Source of the DNA: Candidatus Zambryskiibacteriota bacterium
Lineage (GTDB): Bacteria > Patescibacteriota > Minisyncoccia > Phycocordibacterales > Zambryskibacteraceae
Direction: 5' to 3'
Assembly (NCBI GenBank): GCA_009691335.1
Contig: SICR01000004.1
Coordinates: 1 to 38,471, forward strand
DNA: 38,471 nt
The notes under the pieces were generated by a model, which was given only the letters and a program-made list of their open reading frames with translations, did not search any database and was not told where the DNA came from. A program made the translations under genes and the position numbers. Each line of letters opens with the position of its first letter. The first letter of the stretch is position 1. This document shows positions 24,331 through 32,742 of the stretch, in pieces.

Positions 24331-27300
24331 TCAATTGAACTCCACATTCGTAGCTTTTTGAATTTCTCCAGCATGTTTGGTAAAAAACTTTTTCCCTCCT
24401 TCTGGTATTTCATAAGCCGCCCTTTCTCCAGGTTTCAACCCTCTCTCTTTTCTCCACACCTGAATAGTACGGACTGCGTCGCGCACTCTCCCCTCTTCTT
24501 CCAATTCTGAAGTTATATTTATATCAAGCCAGACCTCTTCAGTAAGATTTTCATCGACTGTTACAGCCTTAACATTCAGTTCATCTTTTATTATTTCCAG
24601 ATATTCTTTTTCCAAATCTTTATCCTTAATTTTAAGTTGAGCTAAGGGCTGGCGAACCTTAATATTTGCTTTCATACGCGCTTCAAGAGCAAGAGAAGTG
24701 AGTCTTCTGGTTTCTTCCATCGCAGTCAATATATCCTTATCTGGCTTACCACCTTCAGGCCATGACTCGAGGTGAACACTCAATGAATCATTGGATTCTT
24801 TTACTTTCTGATACATATCTTCGGCAATAAATGGCATTATCGGTGCTATCAATTTCGAAAATTCTTTAAACACGTAGCGAGTAGTGGCTAGAACACTCTG
24901 CTTGTCTTCTGTATCACCGCCCTTAAATCTTTCTCGCGAGCGCCTAATATACCAAGTGGACAAATCCGCTACGAAGTCGCGGATTGGACGGCTGGCTCGC
25001 ACCAAGTCGTACTCCTCCATTGCTCCCGTTATCTCTATCGTCAATTGCCTAAAGCGAGAGATTATCCAACGGTCAAGCACGTGTTTACTCTCGGCAGAAG
25101 CAGTGACATCGGTAGCATAAAGTTCATAAAAGCCAAAGGCGTTCCACAAAATATTAATGAGCCGGTTATGAACTTCTTTCACCTCTTCATCCTTAAATAG
25201 CATATCCTCCGCCCGCATCACCACGTTACTCATGAGGTAATAGCGGAATGCATCAGCTCCGATACTATCAAGCAGAATCAGCGGATCTGTGTAATTACCT
25301 TTGGATTTGCTCATCTTGGAACCATTCTTGGCCTGAACATTCCCTGTAGATATGACATTCTTAAAGGCCACATCATCAAACAGCATCACCGCGATAGTAT
25401 GCATGTAGTAAAACCAGGTACGGGTCTGAGCTATGTACTCAGCCACGAAGTCCCCGGGAAAGCACGATTCAAACTCTTTCTTATTTTCAAAAGGATAATG
25501 ATACTCGGCAAACGGCATTGAGGCCGACTCGACCCAGCCGTCTATCACTTCTGGAATCCTCTTGAGAGGCTTACCGTCTTTCTCAAGATTTATTTCATCT
25601 ATATACGGGCGATGAAGATCAATTTCGTAATTGTCATTGTGAGGTAGAGGCGCAAAATCTAACTCACGGACTTCTGCATTCCCAAAACGTTTAAACTCAT
25701 CGACAAATACGTGAGTATCTGCTGGACGATAAACTTTATTATTTGGGTCAAACATGCCCGCGTTTACATAAAATAGCCACGCTGGTCCTCCGTGTGTGAC
25801 AAAGAGTATGTTTTTACCCTGATATTTATTTTCAATTTCATAGAGACATTCGCCCACTCTCTTTTGACAATCAAGAAGAGACTCGCTGTTACCGAGATGC
25901 CGAGTAAACCAATCACTACCTGAAACAAGCATGTCTGAATGATAATCCGGCCAAGCCTTGCCATCATAATCGCCTGGATTTATTTCCTGAATCCTTTCAT
26001 CGAAAACTACTGAGCCTTTTTTCAATCCAAGTTCGGTTCGTACTATTTCAGCAGTTTCTCTAGTTCGAGCAAATGGAGAAGCGACAATTAGATCAATTTT
26101 GTTTTGAGAAAGATTCCTCGCAATCTTCAAAACTTCTTTTTTACCTTCTTCAGTTAAGTGATCATTACCTTGATTCTTGTAACTGATAACATCTTTAGCG
26201 TTTCCCTCAGTTCCTCCATGTCGCATTACGAAATATTTATTTCCTGATTTTTTTGAATATTTTTTCAACTCATCCAAAGAGCCTATCAAAATAATTTTCC
26301 CTTCTTCATCCTTCCAGATTGGTAATGGCGCAGCCCAATAGCGATTGCGAGAAATAGTCCAGTCAGGAGCGTTCTCAACAATATTCAAGAATCGGCCATG
26401 CTTGAGGTGTCCCGGCACCCAATTAATCTTTTCATTCAACTTGATCATCTTCGCTTTTACCTTCTGGATATTTATAAACCATGAGGAAATAGCATTATAG
26501 AGGAGGGCGGTACCACAGCGATGACAGTGAGGATATGAGTGGGTATGTTGTTCGCGTTTAAAGAGAAGATTTCTCTTTTCCAAATCTTCCTTTATCGCCT
26601 TCTCCGCTTTCTTGAAATATTGGCCGCTTATGAGTTCTGGAGCTTTCTCATTGAAATGGCCAGCATGATCAAGAAGTTGGACCATCGGCAAATCAAGTTT
26701 AAGTCCCAGTGCATAATCGTCTTCTCCATATAACACCGCGGTATGAACAACCCCTGTTCCTTCATCAATGTTTACGAATTCTGCTTCTGCCACATACCAA
26801 CCTTTCTTTCCACCTTCTTTGGCCGCAGGAATTTCATAAATTGGCTCGTACTCTATACCAACCATTTCACTTCCCTTATGTTCTGCTACGATTTCGTACG
26901 GTTCAGACATGAGAAGAAGTCTGCTTTTAGCCAAAATTAGAATTTCACCCCCTATTTTTATCTCCACATAATCAATATCTTTACCCACTGCTAGTGCCAC
27001 ATTGCCCGGTAGTGTCCAAGGAGTAGTCGTCCATGCTAAAAAGTAGGTATTAGGAAAGTCTTTTAATTTAAATTTCACATAGACTGACTCTTCAGCAACA
27101 TCTCTATAGCTGTTATCCATCGCGATCTCAGCTTTCGCTATGGGAGTTTCGCAATGAGGGCAATACAGGAGCACCTTACGACCTTCGTACAACAAACCCT
27201 TCTCATTTATATTTTTCAACGCATGCCAGACGCTCTCAATATAAGTGTTATCCATGGTCTTATACGCATTGTCGTACTCCACCCAGCGTCCTATACGCTC

Positions 27301-27696
27301 TATATAACGCTTCCAGTCATGGGCATAGCGCAAGACTGACGCTCGACACGCTTCATTGAAGGCTTTGACTCCGATCTTATCTTCTATTTCTTTCTTATCC
27401 TTAATACCGAGCTCTTTCTCTATCATGTTCTCTATAGGCAGACCATGGCAATCCCAACCCCAGCGACGACGGACATGATAACCCCTCATAGTTTTGTATC
27501 GAGGCACAACATCTTTGATAATAGAAGAAAGCAAGCTCCCGGCGTGTGGCAAGCCTGTAGCAAATGGCGGGCCATCGTAGAATACGAAATCACCCTTGGG
27601 AGCTTTTTTCTCCAGACTTTTCTCAAAAATCTTATTATCCTTCCAGAATTGGATGACTTCCTCTTCCTTTAGGGCTCGTTCTGACTTTTCAACCAT
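24331..27696 (-). CDS. ileS: Isoleucyl-tRNA synthetase with embedded histidine-phosphatase domain
   Basis: A class I synthetase of 1121 residues. The HIGH-type motif reads GLPHAGS (about 48-54, second His replaced by Ser). The CP1 editing domain shows TTPWTLPGN (about 223-232) and zinc cysteines CPHC (179-182) and CHRC (391-394). The KMSKS motif is intact (794-798), and the anticodon domain follows. Between IGSLDELKKYS (about 471-481) and DLHRPYIDEI (about 693), normally a short linker, lies a full histidine-phosphatase domain of about 200 residues. It has RHGGTEGN with the nucleophile His at 492, ASPFARTRETAEIV, and the second His at 635 in VTHGGP. The phosphatase motifs look intact. The frame is continuous. 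recO follows after 22 bp. Confidence 0.97.
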   Translation of the reverse strand: MVEKSERALKEEEVIQFWKDNKIFEKSLEKKAPKGDFVFYDGPPFATGLPHAGSLLSSIIKDVVPRYKTMRGYHVRRRWGWDCHGLPIENMIEKELGIKDKKEIEDKIGVKAFNEACRASVLRYAHDWKRYIERIGRWVEYDNAYKTMDNTYIESVWHALKNINEKGLLYEGRKVLLYCPHCETPIAKAEIAMDNSYRDVAEESVYVKFKLKDFPNTYFLAWTTTPWTLPGNVALAVGKDIDYVEIKIGGEILILAKSRLLLMSEPYEIVAEHKGSEMVGIEYEPIYEIPAAKEGGKKGWYVAEAEFVNIDEGTGVVHTAVLYGEDDYALGLKLDLPMVQLLDHAGHFNEKAPELISGQYFKKAEKAIKEDLEKRNLLFKREQHTHSYPHCHRCGTALLYNAISSWFINIQKVKAKMIKLNEKINWVPGHLKHGRFLNIVENAPDWTISRNRYWAAPLPIWKDEEGKIILIGSLDELKKYSKKSGNKYFVMRHGGTEGNAKDVISYKNQGNDHLTEEGKKEVLKIARNLSQNKIDLIVASPFARTRETAEIVRTELGLKKGSVVFDERIQEINPGDYDGKAWPDYHSDMLVSGSDWFTRHLGNSESLLDCQKRVGECLYEIENKYQGKNILFVTHGGPAWLFYVNAGMFDPNNKVYRPADTHVFVDEFKRFGNAEVRELDFAPLPHNDNYEIDLHRPYIDEINLEKDGKPLKRIPEVIDGWVESASMPFAEYHYPFENKKEFESCFPGDFVAEYIAQTRTWFYYMHTIAVMLFDDVAFKNVISTGNVQAKNGSKMSKSKGNYTDPLILLDSIGADAFRYYLMSNVVMRAEDMLFKDEEVKEVHNRLINILWNAFGFYELYATDVTASAESKHVLDRWIISRFRQLTIEITGAMEEYDLVRASRPIRDFVADLSTWYIRRSRERFKGGDTEDKQSVLATTRYVFKEFSKLIAPIMPFIAEDMYQKVKESNDSLSVHLESWPEGGKPDKDILTAMEETRRLTSLALEARMKANIKVRQPLAQLKIKDKDLEKEYLEIIKDELNVKAVTVDENLTEEVWLDINITSELEEEGRVRDAVRTIQVWRKERGLKPGERAAYEIPEGGKKFFTKHAGEIQKATNVEFN

Positions 27697-27704
27697 ATTT
27701 AGTT

Positions 27705-27710
27705 ATTATA
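27705..27710 (-). promoter_or_regulatory. -10 box 8 bp before ileS
   Basis: A perfect TATAAT lies 8 bp from the ileS ATG, without a Shine-Dalgarno sequence. This suggests a leaderless transcript. It starts just after the terminator of the upstream hypothetical gene. Confidence 0.6.
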
Positions 27711-27738
27711 ACAGATCATATTTTAAGATAAAAAATTA

Positions 27739-27769
27739 CCCCCCAATCCGCTTCAGCTGATTGGGGGGG
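27739..27769 (-). terminator. Terminator of the 168-residue hypothetical gene
   Basis: CCCCCCAATC and GATTGGGGGG pair around a short GC-containing loop. In the minus direction a TAATTTTTTATC tract follows. It begins right at the stop codon of the gene. Confidence 0.85.
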
Positions 27770-28276
27770 TTAGACTCGCTCAGGCTCTGGAGTCTCCAAT
27801 GATTCAAGTGCCAAATTACGGGAGAATACACGACTGCCCATAAACCATCCGTCTGGATCAGAGATCTCTTCGGTAATGATGCGCCAGCCATCTCTAGCTC
27901 CACGACGTGCAAGCACGGCGCAACCATCAACATAGAAAATGTTTGTGCGCCCGTCAACGAGGAGATCACCCTTACGGCCATTTGCTTGCGACTCTACCTT
28001 ATCGAAGAGCCAAGCCAAGAAGATTTCGTGACCCTCACCAAGTTCGGCCTTGATGGGACCAAGGGTCGAGCTCTGCACCAATCGATGACTAGAGAGTGTA
28101 GCAGATGGGACATTCTCCTCGATCTTGTCACAAAACAACCTTTCAAAGTTACCACCGAGGTAATAAATCCCGGCGTTGCCCTTTTTGAAGTTTTTAGCAA
28201 CTATGAACCTCTCATGCGCTGAGACCTTGACGTCACTCTTGACGAGCTCAAGGATCGACTTCATTGCAAACTCCAT
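27770..28276 (-). CDS. Hypothetical protein, 168 residues, own regulated promoter
   Basis: I do not recognise the family. The ATG at 28276 is supported by GGGAG 6 bp upstream. The product is soluble, with a lysine-rich first third (VSAHERFIVAKNFKKGNAGI). Its middle alternates strands and helices, and one stretch near 120-140 looks like a strand pair (NIFYVDGCAVLARRGARDGW). No membrane segment or catalytic motif is clear. The gene is monocistronic, with a consensus promoter overlapped by a 9-3-9 palindrome and a strong terminator. It looks like a regulated accessory gene. Confidence 0.7.
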   Translation of the reverse strand: MEFAMKSILELVKSDVKVSAHERFIVAKNFKKGNAGIYYLGGNFERLFCDKIEENVPSATLSSHRLVQSSTLGPIKAELGEGHEIFLAWLFDKVESQANGRKGDLLVDGRTNIFYVDGCAVLARRGARDGWRIITEEISDPDGWFMGSRVFSRNLALESLETPEPERV

Positions 28277-28349
28277 ATGATTCTCCCTGAGCTTGAGTTA
28301 AACTGTCATCGACAAAGTGAAGAGTCTCTAAATATTACTATCTTTTCGT

Positions 28350-28378
28350 ATTATACACCTTATAAAGTCACTTGTAAA
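28350..28378 (-). promoter_or_regulatory. Consensus promoter of the 168-residue gene
   Basis: TTTACA (28378-28373) and TATAAT (28355-28350) are separated by 17 bp on the minus strand. Transcription would start near 28343, giving a 5' UTR of about 66 nt before a GGGAG Shine-Dalgarno sequence. Confidence 0.75.
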
Positions 28379-28385
28379 GTGACTT
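28365..28385. promoter_or_regulatory. Operator-like palindrome over the -35 box
   Basis: AAGTCACTT-GTA-AAGTGACTT is a perfect 9-3-9 inverted repeat that covers the -35 hexamer of the promoter. A dimeric repressor bound here would block polymerase. A related short palindrome, AAAGTTACTTT, lies about 20 bp further upstream (near 28404-28414). Confidence 0.6.
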
Positions 28386-28413
28386 CAGTTTCTCACTATC
28401 AAATAAAGTTACT

Positions 28414-30018
28414 TTACATACTTAAGGGAGTCGGAATACCAAGAATGGTCAAACCATTTTTGATAACAATACTGAAAGCTTGGACGATAGCCAATCTATA
28501 AGCTGATTCTGAAGAATCATTAAGCACCTGCTCATTGGCATAGAAATTATTGAAGGATGATGAGAGCTCAGTAAGATATGTGGTGATGTAATTGGGTGCA
28601 TATTCCTTGGCCGCCCGCTCAACTATCTCTGGGAATCTATGTAGAAGCTTCTCAACCTCATGGGTTTCCCTGGACAAGGTTGAACCCTGTCCGACTTCTA
28701 ACAAAGTCCGACCTTGGGAATCCGCTTTCTTGAGAAGTGAGTTGGCGCGGGCGTACGCATACTGCAGATAAACACCGGAATCACCTTCGATCGAGACAGA
28801 TTTCTCTAAGTCGAATACGATATCATTGCCAATAGCTTGACGCAGTATCATGTATTTGATAGCCCCAATAGCTACTTGCTCATCACCCTTAACTTTCCCT
28901 TTCACTTCTTCAATTAAAGCTTCGGCCGTAATTACATTCCCCGTCCTAGAAGACATTTTACCTGTTAGAAGTCTTAATATGCCATGCGAAAGATGTTTGG
29001 TCTTCTTGGCCAATTCAGGATAAATCTGACTCAGAGCAGTAAGCATTACTCTGAAATATTCCTTAATCTCATTACTTGTAACTACAACCGATAAATCATA
29101 CGGATAGTGGTCATACTTATTTTTTGCATTTCCCAAATCCTTAGCTTCATATGTTGGTAAACCTTGAGAGTTTATAAATACACGAGTATGAAGCGAAGGT
29201 CCAAACTTCTCGCCCTTAAACACAATAGCACCATCAGATTCTTCAAAAACTCTTCCGATATTTTCTTGTACAATCTTTTTTCCCGCTTCACCAGTTTCTG
29301 ATTCAAAAAAATAATAATCGAATTTAGTGCCGAGTCTTTTATAGATTACTTCAAAAGATTCCAAACTTTTCTTCTTTCCTTCTTCGTAGATTTTGTTTAT
29401 TTCTTCATCAGACTTGTCATAGATCTCTTTATTAATATCTTCAATCTCTTTTTTCGCCCTTTGGTCTTCCTCATACGCCTTATGTCCTAAAGCATAGGCA
29501 TTATCTTTCTTTCCCTCTCTTATCGCCCAAACCGCCTTGGCAACATGAAGTCCTACATCTCCCTGATAATTCACCTGTTTCACTTCCGCACCGTTCCATT
29601 CAAATATTCTGGCAAGAGTTGAGCCAATAACATTAGGCATTAAATGTCCTATGTGAAATTCTTTGAATGGGTTTGGGTCAGTATGCTCCACCATTATCTT
29701 CGTGCCTTTTATATATTCACTTTTCCCAAAATTCTCTCCTTCATCAATAATCTTTTTCAAACTTTTTTTAAAAAATTCTTTTGAAAGATAGAAGTTGATA
29801 AACCCAGGCCCAGCCAATTCCACCCTTTCCACCCCACTTGGCGGTGAAACCGCCAAGTGGGCATAAATCTCCCTGGCTTTACCTGTTTTGATCCCAACAT
29901 TTGTCGAATAGTCCCCCATCTTGAGGTCTGCTGGGTGTTCCACGACAAATCCAGTCTCGGTTATGCCGAGCTCTTTGAGCGCATTCTCAATGACTTTCCT
30001 TATTTCTTCTTTTATCAC
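28414..30018 (-). CDS. argS: Arginyl-tRNA synthetase
   Basis: A class I synthetase charging tRNA-Arg. 534 residues from a GTG start that overlaps the glyA stop. The N-terminal Add1 domain (about 1-85) ends in AGPGFINFYLS. The HIGH motif is FHIGH (121-125). The KMSKS counterpart is GKMSSRTGN (353-361). The DALR-type anticodon domain (about 415-534) ends PTPLSM. Two linkers carry palindromic DNA inside the frame: residues about 55-62 (29833-29861) and about 433-452 (28672-28717). In relatives these positions are short or variable. It is the last gene of the CYTH-dcd-thyA-glyA-argS operon. Confidence 0.96.
   Translation of the reverse strand: MIKEEIRKVIENALKELGITETGFVVEHPADLKMGDYSTNVGIKTGKAREIYAHLAVSPPSGVERVELAGPGFINFYLSKEFFKKSLKKIIDEGENFGKSEYIKGTKIMVEHTDPNPFKEFHIGHLMPNVIGSTLARIFEWNGAEVKQVNYQGDVGLHVAKAVWAIREGKKDNAYALGHKAYEEDQRAKKEIEDINKEIYDKSDEEINKIYEEGKKKSLESFEVIYKRLGTKFDYYFFESETGEAGKKIVQENIGRVFEESDGAIVFKGEKFGPSLHTRVFINSQGLPTYEAKDLGNAKNKYDHYPYDLSVVVTSNEIKEYFRVMLTALSQIYPELAKKTKHLSHGILRLLTGKMSSRTGNVITAEALIEEVKGKVKGDEQVAIGAIKYMILRQAIGNDIVFDLEKSVSIEGDSGVYLQYAYARANSLLKKADSQGRTLLEVGQGSTLSRETHEVEKLLHRFPEIVERAAKEYAPNYITTYLTELSSSFNNFYANEQVLNDSSESAYRLAIVQAFSIVIKNGLTILGIPTPLSM
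28672..28717. repeat. Palindromic insert inside argS (second)
   Basis: Within the coding sequence GGACAAGG and CCCTGTCC form a stem with a 5-nt loop. A repeated GTCCGAC and outer ACCTTG/CAAGGT arms make a composite palindrome of about 46 nt. It encodes the linker GRTLLEVGQGSTLS between conserved parts of the anticodon domain. The layout resembles small palindromes that insert in frame into genes. Confidence 0.5.
29833..29861. repeat. Palindrome inside argS (first)
   Basis: CCCACTTGGCGGT and its complement form a perfect 13-bp stem with a 3-nt loop inside the coding sequence. It encodes HLAVSPPSG in the variable linker just before the conserved VELAGPGFINF motif. Confidence 0.6.
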
Positions 30019-31187
30019 CCTCTCAATATCTTATCAATCTTTTGAGCAATCTTAATCATATCCTTTTCTTTCTTGCCACGCGTGGTTTCTGCGGCCGTAC
30101 CAATGCGAATACCGGATGGGTCCATAGGACTTCTGGTTTCTCCAGGAATAGTGTTCTTGTTGACAATGATGCCAGCCTTTTCGAGTTTGTCGCTAGCTTC
30201 TTTGCCGGATATTCCATTACCTCCCATCCAAGTATCAACTAATGCCAGATGAGTATCGGTCCCACCAGACACGATTCTCCAGCCTAGTCTCTTGAGCTCT
30301 TCTGCCAATACTTTGGCATTTGTTATAACTTGCTTGGCATATTTTTTATAAGCTGGACTCATATCTTCCTTAAGCATAGTGGCAACAGCCGCAATCTGAT
30401 TGAGATGAGGTCCTCCTTGAAGTCCAGGAAATACAGCTCTATCTATCTTCTTATACAACTCTCGTTCGTCAATGCGGGAAAAGATTAGAGCACTTCTAGG
30501 ACCGCGCAAAGTTTTATGCGTTGTGGTGGTAACCACATCGGCGTATAGGAATGGAGATGGGATTACTCCCCCGGCCACAAGACCGGCTGTGTGCGACATA
30601 TCTACCATAAGATATGCCCCGGATGCATCGGCTATCTCTCTAAACTTTTTATAATCCACAAGCCTTGGATACGCGGTAAAGCCCGCCACGATAATATTCG
30701 GTTTTTCTCTTTTTGCCAAATCTTTCAACCTTTCATAATCAATTCTCTCCGTTTTGGGGTCTACTCCGTATTGAATTGCTTTCCAAAACTTTCCGGTAGC
30801 CGAAACTTTGTATCCATGTGTGAGATGCCCGCCATCAGTCAAGGACATACCCATGATAGTCCCACCAAGCGGCACGAGACCAAGATAAACGGCCAAGTTT
30901 GCCGGAGAACCAGAGTGAGCTTGGACATTTACTGCCCATTTTTTAGACGAAAGCTTGAAAAGCTTTAGCGCCCGACCTTTGGCAAGATTTTCAATTTTGT
31001 CAGAATAAATGTTCCCACCATAGTAGCGATGAGCTGGATAGCCTTCGGCATATTTATTGGTCAGCTCCGAACCTAGTACCTCTAGCACGTCTCGTGAGAC
31101 GTAATTCTCTGAAGCGATCAGGTTTATGACGCCTCTTTGACGTTTCTTTTCAAGCTTGATTAATTTCTCAATTTCTTTGTCTTTCAT
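30015..31187 (-). CDS. glyA: Serine hydroxymethyltransferase
   Basis: A PLP enzyme converting serine and tetrahydrofolate to glycine and methylene-tetrahydrofolate, the cofactor for ThyA. 390 residues, slightly shorter than usual (about 410-420). Visible motifs are LIASENYVSRDVLEVLGSEL, YAEGYPAHRYYGG, MVDMSHTAGLVAGG, the PLP lysine in TTTTHKTLRGPR, and PGLQGGPH. It overlaps thyA and argS by 4 bp each, so translation is coupled. Its place beside thyA and folA fits the thymidylate cycle. Confidence 0.97.
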   Translation of the reverse strand: MKDKEIEKLIKLEKKRQRGVINLIASENYVSRDVLEVLGSELTNKYAEGYPAHRYYGGNIYSDKIENLAKGRALKLFKLSSKKWAVNVQAHSGSPANLAVYLGLVPLGGTIMGMSLTDGGHLTHGYKVSATGKFWKAIQYGVDPKTERIDYERLKDLAKREKPNIIVAGFTAYPRLVDYKKFREIADASGAYLMVDMSHTAGLVAGGVIPSPFLYADVVTTTTHKTLRGPRSALIFSRIDERELYKKIDRAVFPGLQGGPHLNQIAAVATMLKEDMSPAYKKYAKQVITNAKVLAEELKRLGWRIVSGGTDTHLALVDTWMGGNGISGKEASDKLEKAGIIVNKNTIPGETRSPMDPSGIRIGTAAETTRGKKEKDMIKIAQKIDKILRG

Positions 31188-32161
31188 TTCTTTTTTGCTT
31201 TCTCAAATGTTCCAAATCCTCCCGTGACAGAAAGTATCGCTTTTATTGGCGGATGCGAGTTGTAGTTAAGCAAGGTGACATATTTTGGCAAAAAGCTATC
31301 TATACTTCTTACCCTCTTATCAATCCGTACCGTTGGGAATGGCATTGGCTTGCGCTTAAGTTGTTCTTTGACTTGATCCAGATGTTTCTCATAAATATGA
31401 ACATCACCGAAGCTATGTACAAATTCTCCTGGCTTATAACCCAGAACTTTGGCAATGACGATTGTCAGTAATGCATAGCTCGCAATGTTGAATGGTACCC
31501 CGAGAAACATATCCGCACTTCGTTGATAAAGATGGAGAGAGAGTCTTTTGTTAATTATATTTATTTGGAACATATTGTGACAAATCGGGAAATAAGATGT
31601 GTATTTCTTTTCGGCCATCGTATACAAATATTCCGGATTCCAGGAATTTACTATCGCATTGTGAGCATTTGTGTCCCCCTTTATTTCTTCTACCGCCCAC
31701 CTCAACTGGTCAATAGTCCTCTTGGTACGAGTCGGCCATTTGCGCCACATCACTCCGTATATATTTGGCAATTCACCCCACTTCTTGGCAAAAGCTTTGT
31801 CATCCGCAATCCTTGCAATAAATTGCTCTTTGGTAAGTATGTTTTTGCTTTTGAGTTCTTTGTTCCTTATCTTATAAATTCTATAAGGATAATCATCCCA
31901 AATATGGACATTGTTATCGACAAGATATTTGATATTTGACTGGCCCGACATAAACCAATAGAGCTCCTGTATCACCCCATTCCAATAAACTTTCTTGGTA
32001 GTAAGCAAGGGTAGTCCCTGTGCCAAGTCAAAACGAAGTTGCCCTCCAAACAGACTATATGATGCGTCTCCTGTGCCTCTGTCCACCTTACGGTCTCCGT
32101 TTTTCAAAATATCTCTAAGTAGGTTTAAATATTGATACTCGGGATGTTTATTGTCTGCCAT
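31184..32161 (-). CDS. thyA: Thymidylate synthase (ThyA type)
   Basis: Methylates dUMP to dTMP using methylene-tetrahydrofolate. 325 residues, longer than the minimal 264 through a mid-domain insertion (about 95-150). Conserved parts are the N-terminal DRTG-like DRGTGDASYSLFGGQLRFDL, the catalytic cysteine in ICHNMFQ, the dUMP-binding LYQRSADMFLGVPFNIASYA, and HSFGDVHIYEKH. It overlaps glyA by ATGA and follows dcd by 1 bp. Confidence 0.97.
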   Translation of the reverse strand: MADNKHPEYQYLNLLRDILKNGDRKVDRGTGDASYSLFGGQLRFDLAQGLPLLTTKKVYWNGVIQELYWFMSGQSNIKYLVDNNVHIWDDYPYRIYKIRNKELKSKNILTKEQFIARIADDKAFAKKWGELPNIYGVMWRKWPTRTKRTIDQLRWAVEEIKGDTNAHNAIVNSWNPEYLYTMAEKKYTSYFPICHNMFQINIINKRLSLHLYQRSADMFLGVPFNIASYALLTIVIAKVLGYKPGEFVHSFGDVHIYEKHLDQVKEQLKRKPMPFPTVRIDKRVRSIDSFLPKYVTLLNYNSHPPIKAILSVTGGFGTFEKAKKK

Positions 32162-32162
32162 G

Positions 32163-32738
32163 TTATTTGCGGTTAAATCTTTTTACTTTTTTCTTAATAT
32201 TTTTTGGCGGCGTTTCAATTTTCCAACGATCATTTACATACTTACTAACTTTTTTATAACTAGTTTTCGGCTCTGTAACCATCTTGGAGAAAGTAAGTTG
32301 GGCTATCGGCATTCCAGGAGTGAGCACTATGGGAACAGAGTTTAAATTGCATAATTCAAAAGTAATACAGAGAAAATGCCCTGGATTTATTAGGCCGGCT
32401 GTATTGTGGACCATGAGACCGATGCGGGCCAAGCTAGATTTGCCGTGAAGCTGCACCAAATACTTGTAAGAACCAAAGTAGTCGATAGAGATACCTAAAA
32501 TGCTAACTCCCGGATGAAGAATGAAGGTTTCTCCTTTTTTCAAAAGAACTTCTCTCATGGGAGCATATTTTTTCTTTACAGGATCGATAGATTCAGCGCC
32601 ATGGGATTCCGTCAACAAAAACTTATTCCCCAAGAGGATATCGTAACTTGCAGGCTGTAACCTGCTTTCATCGAAATCCGAAAGAATGATATCTTCGTCC
32701 TTTACAGCTTTTTTTATATCAACATCAGATAAATACAT
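32163..32738 (-). CDS. dcd: dCTP deaminase
   Basis: Deaminates dCTP to dUTP (or to dUMP in bifunctional forms) and so feeds ThyA. 191 residues with the trimeric dUTPase-like fold. The signature is HGKSSLARIGLMVHNTAGLI with NPGH, then the catalytic glutamate in CITFELCN and PGMPIAQLTFSKM near the end. The C-terminus is very basic (KNIKKKVKRFNRK). It starts 4 bp after the CYTH gene. Confidence 0.95.
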   Translation of the reverse strand: MYLSDVDIKKAVKDEDIILSDFDESRLQPASYDILLGNKFLLTESHGAESIDPVKKKYAPMREVLLKKGETFILHPGVSILGISIDYFGSYKYLVQLHGKSSLARIGLMVHNTAGLINPGHFLCITFELCNLNSVPIVLTPGMPIAQLTFSKMVTEPKTSYKKVSKYVNDRWKIETPPKNIKKKVKRFNRK

Positions 32739-32742
32739 ATTA

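Noticed and set aside
24309-24413. Longer RecO start inside ileS
   Set aside because: The extra 35 residues translate ileS sequence in another frame. The GTG at 24308 begins the conserved OB fold.
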